From a bacterium (lineage in GTDB: Bacteria; Elusimicrobiota; Elusimicrobia; Elusimicrobiales; UBA9959): DNA of 6,559 nucleotides. The DNA lies in the NCBI GenBank assembly GCA_021812825.1, contig JAKAMO010000120.1, positions 1 through 6,559 on the forward strand, given 5' to 3'. The translations under genes were made by a program, and so were the position numbers. This document shows, piece after piece, positions 1 through 5,700 of this stretch. Under the pieces are notes generated by a model. It saw only the letters and a program-made list of their open reading frames with translations. It was not told the DNA's origin and did not search any database. Numbering within the stretch: position 1 is the first letter of the stretch; each line of letters opens with the position of its first letter.

Positions 1-3000
1 CAGATCTTTGCCAGCAGCGGGGCCCTGGTTCCGGCCGATATAGGCGCGTCTTCCATTACCTATATAGTCTCGGCGGGGGGGAACGCCTCCGGCGAGGTTA
101 AAGGAACCCTCCGGTTCCCCGGTATTGTGGACCTTAGCAATAGCCCGATATCCATAACCCTGTTCGGCAATTGCAGCGGTATGAGCATGAGCACCATGAC
201 CATGAGCAACCCCTGCCCTGCCGGCAACTTCACCGCGCTCACCAGCAGCGGGGCCGATCATTACGATTACTCCATAAACGTGTCCAGCGGCTTCTCGTAC
301 TATATGAACGTGAGCGCCATGGGCTGGGGGCGCATTAACAAGGGCGGAGGCAATAACTCCATCGACCTCACTTCCACCGGCACGGCCGTAGTGGACATGG
401 ACTTCTCGCAGGCCGGTTCCATCAGCGGCACGGTATACAAACCGGACGGCACAATACTGACCCCGGCCGAAAACCAATACATAGGTATAGACGCCAACAA
501 CAGCAGCGGCTGGTCCAGCACACAGCTGCAGAAGGACGGAACCTTCGCGCTGAACGACGTTCTTCCCGGCGTGAACCGCCTTATGCTCAATATCAGCGGC
601 GGCGGGCCTGGAGGCACGTCCTCTTTCGGCTACGCGCTCCCCAACCCTCCGCCAAGCGTTACCGTGGTCGCCAACACCGCTACCACCCTTAACCTCAACC
701 TGGTCAAGGCCAATTATGTGGGCATATTCGTTAACATGAACAAGCTGCCCGATAATTCTGTGGTAATGGACGGCCAGGAGCCCATACTGGGCTACAAGGT
801 GATCCCGCTGCCGGCCGGAACGGTGCTGAAGGGGGAAACTATCTCCAAAATGCTCACCGGCGGCGACGAAGAGGAAACGCGGATAAATTATTCTCCCGCC
901 ACGGGTCCCTTTGAATACGGGCGCTGCGGCAGCAACTGGCCCGGCGGTTTCTGCGCCATGCCGTTCCCGTCTCCTGCGGTTTACGACTTCTACCTTATGC
1001 GGAACGGGGATTTTGCCAAATCCACCAATACGCTCACCGATGCTCCTTACCCGCATTTCACGCTTATCAGTTCCTCCAGGAACGTGGTAATAGACGACGC
1101 CCATGCGGTCTCCCCGGTGTATCCCGGCAATGGCGTGGGTGTTTCCAGCGGTGTGTTCGTAAACCTCACCCCGCGTGTGCCCGGCAACCCCATGGGGATG
1201 GCCGACAGGGGTAACGCCGTTATCCGCAGTACGGTGGTCGCGGCCAACTTCTTCAGGGAAACGGACTACAATTCTACCGGCGGAGATTTCAACAACTTCG
1301 TAAAATACCTGCCGGTGGTCTCCCTGTACGACGCTAACGGCGCTTTCGCCGCGGCCGGCGTGGTATTGCCGCCGCCCTGGTACATTGCGAAACACGGCCA
1401 GCAGTTCCAGAACGATTATGTGAAGGGTTACACGCAGTTCAAAGCGTTGCTTGACGGCGCCGGCGGTTACGGTTATGAAATACGCACCCTGGCCCCGTCT
1501 ACCTGCTATACCGCGGTGCTGACCACCCCTAACTACCCGCCTTACCAGACCAGGGTCTGTACCGGAGTGAACGGTTCCACCACTACCGTCCCGACGCTTA
1601 ATATGGACACGGCGGTAGGCACGGGCGCCACGCTTGCGGGCGTGGTTACAAGTACCACCGCTATTAAGCTGTTCGGCGCGCAGGTGCAGATCTCCGGCGA
1701 GGGCGTGGACCCCAGGACCGCGGTGGCGGACTCTTCCGGCGCCTATAAGTTCGAAGGCCTGCCGCCCGGAACCGTCAAGGTAAAGGTGTCTATGACCGGC
1801 TACGCTTCGGCCGAAGCCGAACAGGACCTGGTGGGAAGCAATATCTACACCCTGAACTTCTCTTCCGCTACCGGGCTGACGCCGGCCGGCGGTTCCATAA
1901 CCGGTACCGTCTATTCCCAGAAAATGCCCTACGCCAAGGTGCAGCCGGGCGCTATTATAGTGGCTTATGACGACACCTATAACGGCAATAACCCCTCGGC
2001 TCCTCTGCCGCTGATCAAGACCATGACCGGCGCGGACGGAACCTATACGATGGACAGCATGATCCCGGGAGATACGTATAAAGTGTTCCTTAAAGTGCCC
2101 GGCAAGTACACGCTTAACCAGTCCGTGGTCGCCACCACCGGCACGGTGGCGGGCGTGGACTTCACCATGCTGGCGAAGCCCTTGGATATAGAGGTGTTCA
2201 TAAAGAAAGGCGCGGATTCTTTCGACTTCACTGTGCTTAATCCGCAGGACTTCAAGTCCGGAGTGATCACCTGGGGCGCTTACCCTTATAGCGTGGGAAC
2301 TTCCACGGAAATTTTCCCCGAGAAACTTTCCAGCGGAGAGCTGCACGTCTCGATAGCGACGTCACTCCTGACGCCGCACGTGACCTACGTTCTGCATGGC
2401 GTGGCGCTCTCTTATTCCGGTAAGACCGTGGTTAAGGAGCTGATGTTCGGCACGGACTATAAAGGCAACGCCGACCAGCATATTGACGACGCTATTATCG
2501 GCGACGACTCGGACAACGGCTTCGGCCGCAAGAACAACGAGGCCGGCATTGACCAGAGCGGCGGCGACGCCTCCGCGCTGTCCTTCCCGGCCGGCGCCAT
2601 GCTGCCGGTCTCTTCCGCCGCTATCCCCACCTGTACTTTTAAGGGCGAGGATAAAGGTTCCGCCGCCGTGGCGGACAAAGTGGCCGCGCTGGGCGCGGAC
2701 GCCTTCGCGGGGGACCTGTACACGGTGGCGGTTTCAAGCGTGAGCGTAAACCCGGACAAGGGCTTTGACCTGACCCTCGCCTACGACAAGAGCACGGCCA
2801 ACCTTAACGACCTGGCCATAGCGCGGTATAACGACGCCACCGGTGTTTGGGAGGACGTCCCTGTTGTGGCTACCATCAACCCCGTGAAGGGCACCGTTAA
2901 AGTGAAGCTTAAGACCCTGGCTTCCGTGCTCTCGGTGAAGAACAGGGTGGGTACCCAGCAGTTCTCCGCCTTCAACGGCCGGGAATACGTGGTAAGGCCC

Positions 3001-3432
3001 ATGGCCTCCGGAGGCGGGAGCGGTTCGTCCGGAACTTTCGCGGTGATCAGGCCTTCCTACGCCGGCAGCGGAGCTGTGGGTTCAAAGGTTAAAGTGTTCA
3101 ACTATCCGAACCCGTTCAACCTGAAAGACAAGGCCATCGCCAATGCCCACGGCGCCAGCCTGCCGGGCTCTACCTACGGCACGGTAATACACGTGGAAGT
3201 GCCTTCCGGCAACGGCGGCCCCGGGCACGTGCGCATCTACACCCTGTCCGGCGAACTGGTTAAAGACCTTACCGCCGACTTCACCGCGGGCACGTATAAT
3301 TACGTGATCTGGGACGGCAAGAACAAAGGCGGCCAGGAAGTGGCCAACGGCGTGTACTACGGCGTGGTCGAGATGACCGGCAAGAAGCCCGCGCTTAAAG
3401 ACGCCACCTTCAAGATGGCCGTGATAAAGTAG
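1..3432 (+). CDS. Large secreted multidomain surface protein with carboxypeptidase-regulatory-like modules and FlgD/type A-like C-terminus (5' partial)
   Basis: The frame is open from base 1, so 1143 residues of a longer protein are visible and the GTG at 127 is internal. Residues are numbered from base 1. Carboxypeptidase-regulatory-like beta-sandwich modules lie at about 139-200 (GSISGTVY ... KDGTF), 540-622 (GATLAGVV ... SSGAYKFEGLPPG) and 630-724 (GGSITGTVY ... ADGTYTM). About 860-980 resembles a ZU5/Ig-like wall (LSFPAGAM ... IARYNDATGVWEDVP). A Gly/Ser linker (about 1003-1010) leads to a FlgD-Ig/type A-like C-terminal domain (about 1031-1143) with YPNPFN at 1035-1040, WDGKNKGG at 1104 and the ending KMAVIK. 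Residues 235-535 match nothing I recognise. Cysteines are few and mostly paired (58/72, 309/318, 502/520; 878 alone), which fits an exported disulfide-bonded protein. No catalytic motif is visible. The role is inferred to be a surface or extracellular structural or adhesive protein; the N-terminus and signal peptide are outside the window. It is followed after 24 nt by the PorV-like gene, probably in one operon. Confidence 0.85.
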   Translation, partial: QIFASSGALVPADIGASSITYIVSAGGNASGEVKGTLRFPGIVDLSNSPISITLFGNCSGMSMSTMTMSNPCPAGNFTALTSSGADHYDYSINVSSGFSYYMNVSAMGWGRINKGGGNNSIDLTSTGTAVVDMDFSQAGSISGTVYKPDGTILTPAENQYIGIDANNSSGWSSTQLQKDGTFALNDVLPGVNRLMLNISGGGPGGTSSFGYALPNPPPSVTVVANTATTLNLNLVKANYVGIFVNMNKLPDNSVVMDGQEPILGYKVIPLPAGTVLKGETISKMLTGGDEEETRINYSPATGPFEYGRCGSNWPGGFCAMPFPSPAVYDFYLMRNGDFAKSTNTLTDAPYPHFTLISSSRNVVIDDAHAVSPVYPGNGVGVSSGVFVNLTPRVPGNPMGMADRGNAVIRSTVVAANFFRETDYNSTGGDFNNFVKYLPVVSLYDANGAFAAAGVVLPPPWYIAKHGQQFQNDYVKGYTQFKALLDGAGGYGYEIRTLAPSTCYTAVLTTPNYPPYQTRVCTGVNGSTTTVPTLNMDTAVGTGATLAGVVTSTTAIKLFGAQVQISGEGVDPRTAVADSSGAYKFEGLPPGTVKVKVSMTGYASAEAEQDLVGSNIYTLNFSSATGLTPAGGSITGTVYSQKMPYAKVQPGAIIVAYDDTYNGNNPSAPLPLIKTMTGADGTYTMDSMIPGDTYKVFLKVPGKYTLNQSVVATTGTVAGVDFTMLAKPLDIEVFIKKGADSFDFTVLNPQDFKSGVITWGAYPYSVGTSTEIFPEKLSSGELHVSIATSLLTPHVTYVLHGVALSYSGKTVVKELMFGTDYKGNADQHIDDAIIGDDSDNGFGRKNNEAGIDQSGGDASALSFPAGAMLPVSSAAIPTCTFKGEDKGSAAVADKVAALGADAFAGDLYTVAVSSVSVNPDKGFDLTLAYDKSTANLNDLAIARYNDATGVWEDVPVVATINPVKGTVKVKLKTLASVLSVKNRVGTQQFSAFNGREYVVRPMASGGGSGSSGTFAVIRPSYAGSGAVGSKVKVFNYPNPFNLKDKAIANAHGASLPGSTYGTVIHVEVPSGNGGPGHVRIYTLSGELVKDLTADFTAGTYNYVIWDGKNKGGQEVANGVYYGVVEMTGKKPALKDATFKMAVIK

Positions 3433-3445
3433 GCCCAGCTTAACT

Positions 3446-3453
3446 GAGGAGAG
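3446..3453 (+). promoter_or_regulatory. Shine-Dalgarno site of the PorV/PorQ-like gene
   Basis: The purine run GAGGAGAG contains GGAG ending 5 nt before the ATG at 3457. It occupies most of the 24-nt gap after the upstream stop codon and leaves no evident room for a terminator, which supports co-transcription of the two genes. Confidence 0.75.
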
Positions 3454-3456
3454 ACT

Positions 3457-4365
3457 ATGAACTATAAAATATGGCTTTCAGCGGCTTTAATGCTGGCAAC
3501 ACCGGCGGTTTACGCCGCCGGCCCCGGGACCACCGGCGCGAGCTTCCTTAAGGTGGGCGTGGGGGCCAGGGAACTGGCCCTCGGCTCCGCGGCCAGCGTG
3601 CTCACCGAAGGCGCGAACTCCGCCAACTGGAACCCCGGCAAACTGGCCGGGGTTAAACAGAAAAGCCTGAGCGCCAGTTACAATATGCTCTTCATAGACG
3701 AGTCCCAGGGCTCGCTTAACTACGCCACGCCGCTCAGCGGCGGGTCCGCGGTTTTGGGCGCGGGCATAAACTACCTGACCGTCTCCAACATAGAAAAGCG
3801 CGCCGGGGATACCAGCCTGGCCGATTCCAAGTTCAGCAACACCAATATGGCCTTTACGTTCTCCTACGCTAGGCCCGAAGTCGCCCCCGGCCTGGCCCTA
3901 GGGGCCAACCTGAAGTACATCTCGCAGAAGCTGGACACGGCGGACGATAAGGCCGTGGCGGTGGACCTGGGGTCCGCCTACAAGCTTAACGACGCCTGGA
4001 CGGCGGCTTTCGTAATGCAGAACCTGGGCAGCAGCATAGGCCCGGACAAACTGCCGCTCACCTTCAAAGGCGGCGCGGCCACCAGTTTCCTTGACGGGAA
4101 ACTCGCCGCGGGCGCGGACCTGGACTGGCTGGCCAACGACCAGAAAATGTATCTCGCGCTGGGCGCGGAATACCTGCTTAACCAGAATTTCGCTTTCAGG
4201 GCCGGCTACCAGTTCGGCCACAGCGCCGATAAACTGGGCAGTTCGCTCGTAGGTTTCGGCGCCGGCATAGGCCTTAAATTCGACCGGTTCGCCCTGGATT
4301 ACGCCTATGTGCCGTTCGGCGACCTGGGCGATACTCACAGGATGACGCTGGGCTTTAACTTCTAG
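3457..4365 (+). CDS. PorV/PorQ-like (UPF0164 family) outer-membrane beta-barrel protein
   Basis: A 302-residue protein with an ATG start behind a strong ribosome site. Residues 1-20 form a signal peptide (Lys4, hydrophobic core 5-15, cleavage probably after VYA at 20). The mature N-terminus carries the hallmark GTTGASFLKVGVGARELALG (24-43), followed by NSANWNPGKLAG (54-65), which matches the family's usual WNPAGL motif with a changed loop. The rest alternates short amphipathic strands and turns, and the chain ends MTLGFNF, a typical barrel C-terminus with terminal Phe. The length is normal for this FadL-like family. In Bacteroidota, PorV carries type IX cargo to the cell surface and PorQ helps attach it; many other phyla have homologues of unknown role. 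Lying directly after a gene whose product ends in a type A-like C-terminal domain, it may help export or anchor that protein. The family assignment is firm; the transport role is inference. Confidence 0.85.
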   Translation: MNYKIWLSAALMLATPAVYAAGPGTTGASFLKVGVGARELALGSAASVLTEGANSANWNPGKLAGVKQKSLSASYNMLFIDESQGSLNYATPLSGGSAVLGAGINYLTVSNIEKRAGDTSLADSKFSNTNMAFTFSYARPEVAPGLALGANLKYISQKLDTADDKAVAVDLGSAYKLNDAWTAAFVMQNLGSSIGPDKLPLTFKGGAATSFLDGKLAAGADLDWLANDQKMYLALGAEYLLNQNFAFRAGYQFGHSADKLGSSLVGFGAGIGLKFDRFALDYAYVPFGDLGDTHRMTLGFNF

Positions 4366-4367
4366 GA

Positions 4368-4380
4368 CCGCTTAAAGCGG
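4368..4380 (+). repeat. Short perfect inverted repeat just after the PorV-like gene
   Basis: CCGCTTAAAGCGG is a 13-nt palindrome beginning 3 nt after the stop codon. It could fold into a 5-bp stem with a 3-nt loop. No T-run follows, so it is not a convincing intrinsic terminator alone; it may protect the 3' end of the upstream message or be a protein-binding site. Confidence 0.4.
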
Positions 4381-4383
4381 GAC

Positions 4384-4448
4384 CGGCCGCAAAAGGCGCA
4401 TAAATGACAGGGCTGTTTCGCTTAGTTCTTTTGTGCTTTTTGCGGCTG
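4384..4448 (+). terminator. Long imperfect hairpin in the spacer, possible terminator or attenuator
   Basis: Arms 4386-4399 (GCCGCAAAAGGCGC) and 4433-4446 (GTGCTTTTTGCGGC) pair over 14 bp with two G-U wobbles. A4400-T4432 inside and G4385-T4447 plus C4384-G4448 outside extend this to about 17 bp around a 31-nt loop. The downstream stretch TGAATTTATTT is T-rich but interrupted, so termination would be partial at best. The hairpin lies between two envelope gene pairs and could lower read-through, stabilise the upstream message or act as an attenuator. The pairing is seen directly; the function is inferred. Confidence 0.4.
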
Positions 4449-4463
4449 AATTTATTTGGTTAA
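4404..4463 (+). CDS. Possible 19-residue hydrophobic leader peptide (speculative)
   Basis: An ATG at 4404 opens a 19-codon frame reading MTGLFRLVLLCFLRLNLFG, ending in TAA at 4461-4463, just before the ribosome site (4465-4470) of the next gene and in the same frame as it. A weak AAAAGG lies 7 nt upstream, inside the left arm of the hairpin. Peptide and hairpin therefore overlap in an arrangement that could allow translational coupling or attenuation. Against it: the frame is short, the ribosome site is weak, Leu codons TTA and TTG are common here but scarce in the neighbouring genes, and there is no conservation evidence. It may simply be a chance frame in AT-richer intergenic DNA. Confidence 0.2.
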   Translation: MTGLFRLVLLCFLRLNLFG

Positions 4464-4464
4464 C

Positions 4465-4470
4465 GGGGAG
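4465..4470 (+). promoter_or_regulatory. Shine-Dalgarno site that fixes the GTG start of the barrel gene
   Basis: GGGGAG ends 5 nt before GTG at 4476. An in-frame TAA at 4461-4463 excludes any earlier start, and the GTG is followed at once by a Lys-Lys plus Leu-rich signal peptide, so the GTG start is well supported. No ATG start nearby competes with it. Confidence 0.75.
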
Positions 4471-4475
4471 AATTC

Positions 4476-5699
4476 GTGAAAAAAATACTGCTATCACTGC
4501 TGCTTTTAACTCCTGCATTCGCCGGCGCCAAGGATTTTGAACTTATGGGCAAGCTGGACCTTTTCGGCGGCCAGTATTTCTTCCAGGGCCAGTCAGGCGC
4601 CCTGAACGGCTACGGCCTTTTTGACGCCCAGCTGGCAAAGAGCTTCTCGTCCAGTTCCGGTTTTTTCATCAGCGCGCGTTCCGCCTACACCGGTTTCAAG
4701 CAGGTTGACGAACTCGCCGGCGGCGGCACGCTTTTCCAGCAGAGCCTTGATAATTCCCTCGGCTTCACGTGGATAAAGCGCTACGAGGGTGGCTATTCGC
4801 TTAAGCCCCGCGCAGGTTATAAAAGCGAGCTTTTCCGCGAAACAAAGGACGAAAAATGGGGCCAGGGCCTTTACGACTCCAACCGCTACGAGGGCGGCCT
4901 GACGCTTGAGCGCAAGACGCGCCTGGGCCTCTCCACGCCGTGGATCTACCAGCTGTCCTGGGACCTTTACTATAACCGCTATACCCGCTTTAAAACGCTG
5001 GCCAGCCAGTACGGCCAGGAGCTGGCCGCCCCGGACCCCGGCAGCCGCACCCTGGATACCCTTACCAACCAACTCTCCTACGACACCGAACTTGACCTGC
5101 CCGGCTTCCTGAAGGCCGAGATCTTCGCCGCGGTTTCGCTGATAGGCTACCCGGACCAGAAAGTGATAAACTCGGACGGCGTGTATCTTCCCTCCAAGCG
5201 GTCGGATTCCTACCAGGCGCTGAATTTGAGCCTTTCGAAGCGCTATAATGACTTCACCCTGCTGGGCCAGGTCAGGCCCATCCTCGGCGTCGGCCTCAGC
5301 TTCGCCAACCTGTTCTCCAACCAGAGCCACCTGGACACGGACCCCGCGCACCTTAAGTTCATCAGGAACTTTTATGATTACACGGAGGTCCGCGCCTCGC
5401 CCAACGCGCAGTTCACCTTTATCGGTTCCGGCCTGATAACCCGGCTGGGCTACGAGTTCGCCTACAGGCACTATCCCGGAAGGCTGAAGCAGAACGCCGA
5501 CGGGACCTATACCTCCTCCCTGCTCTCCCAGTACTCGGGCAGCTTCACCGCGGAAGCCGTCTATCCCCTGGCGCGCTCGCTCGACCTGAAACTGCAGGGA
5601 AATTGGGCGCTGTCCCGCTCCAATAACCGCTACGAGCAGGTTTACCGCTACAACTACAGCAGTTCTATGTATTTCACGGGTATAGAATGGAGGTTCTAG
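4476..5699 (+). CDS. Outer-membrane beta-barrel protein of unrecognised family
   Basis: A 407-residue protein starting at GTG. Residues 1-18 are a clear signal peptide (MKK, Leu-rich core, cleavage probably after AFAGA). The mature part is built of alternating polar and aromatic residues with many Tyr, Phe and Trp, for example WIYQLSWDLYYNRYTRF and LGYEFAYRHY, separated by polar loops with Asp, Asn, Gly and Ser. It ends SSMYFTGIEWRF, with the terminal Phe and alternating pattern of a BAM-recognised beta-signal. No plug domain, TonB box, peptidoglycan-binding domain or soluble enzymatic domain is visible, and no cysteine was noticed in the mature chain. The strand-like pattern over the whole length suggests a barrel of a dozen or more strands. 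I cannot assign a named family or substrate. The FecR-domain gene follows after one base, so the two products probably work together in the envelope. Confidence 0.75.
   Translation: MKKILLSLLLLTPAFAGAKDFELMGKLDLFGGQYFFQGQSGALNGYGLFDAQLAKSFSSSSGFFISARSAYTGFKQVDELAGGGTLFQQSLDNSLGFTWIKRYEGGYSLKPRAGYKSELFRETKDEKWGQGLYDSNRYEGGLTLERKTRLGLSTPWIYQLSWDLYYNRYTRFKTLASQYGQELAAPDPGSRTLDTLTNQLSYDTELDLPGFLKAEIFAAVSLIGYPDQKVINSDGVYLPSKRSDSYQALNLSLSKRYNDFTLLGQVRPILGVGLSFANLFSNQSHLDTDPAHLKFIRNFYDYTEVRASPNAQFTFIGSGLITRLGYEFAYRHYPGRLKQNADGTYTSSLLSQYSGSFTAEAVYPLARSLDLKLQGNWALSRSNNRYEQVYRYNYSSSMYFTGIEWRF
5689..5693 (+). promoter_or_regulatory. Shine-Dalgarno site embedded in the last codons of the barrel gene
   Basis: GGAGG spans the Trp and Arg codons (TGG AGG) of the barrel's final Trp-Arg-Phe and sits 7 nt before the ATG at 5701. 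Stop and start are separated by one base (TAG T ATG), so the FecR-domain gene is very likely translationally coupled to the barrel gene. Confidence 0.8.
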
Positions 5700-5700
5700 T

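Noticed and set aside
127..129. GTG at 127 as the start of the large gene
   Set aside because: The same frame is open and protein-like back to base 1 with no ribosome site before 127, so the gene starts outside the window.
2483..2743. 86-residue plus-strand frame inside the large gene
   Set aside because: Its product is Arg/Thr/Pro-rich and low in complexity, typical of an off-frame read of GC-rich coding DNA.
3001..3060. Gly/Ser-rich GGGSGSSG stretch as an engineered linker
   Set aside because: Natural surface proteins often have such linkers before the C-terminal domain, and codon use matches the rest of the gene.
3898..4338. 146-residue antisense frame opposite the PorV-like gene
   Set aside because: It lies fully inside a well-supported gene and has no independent support.
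4404..4458. Sigma-70-type promoter in the spacer (ATGACA at 4404, or TTGTGC at 4431 with TATTTG at 4453)
   Set aside because: Neither pairing gives both a good -10 box and proper spacing, so a promoter here cannot be supported from sequence alone.
4593..5471. 292-residue antisense frame opposite the barrel gene
   Set aside because: It is a shadow of GC-rich codons. The sense frame has a signal peptide, ribosome site and C-terminal beta-signal, while the antisense product has no recognisable domain.
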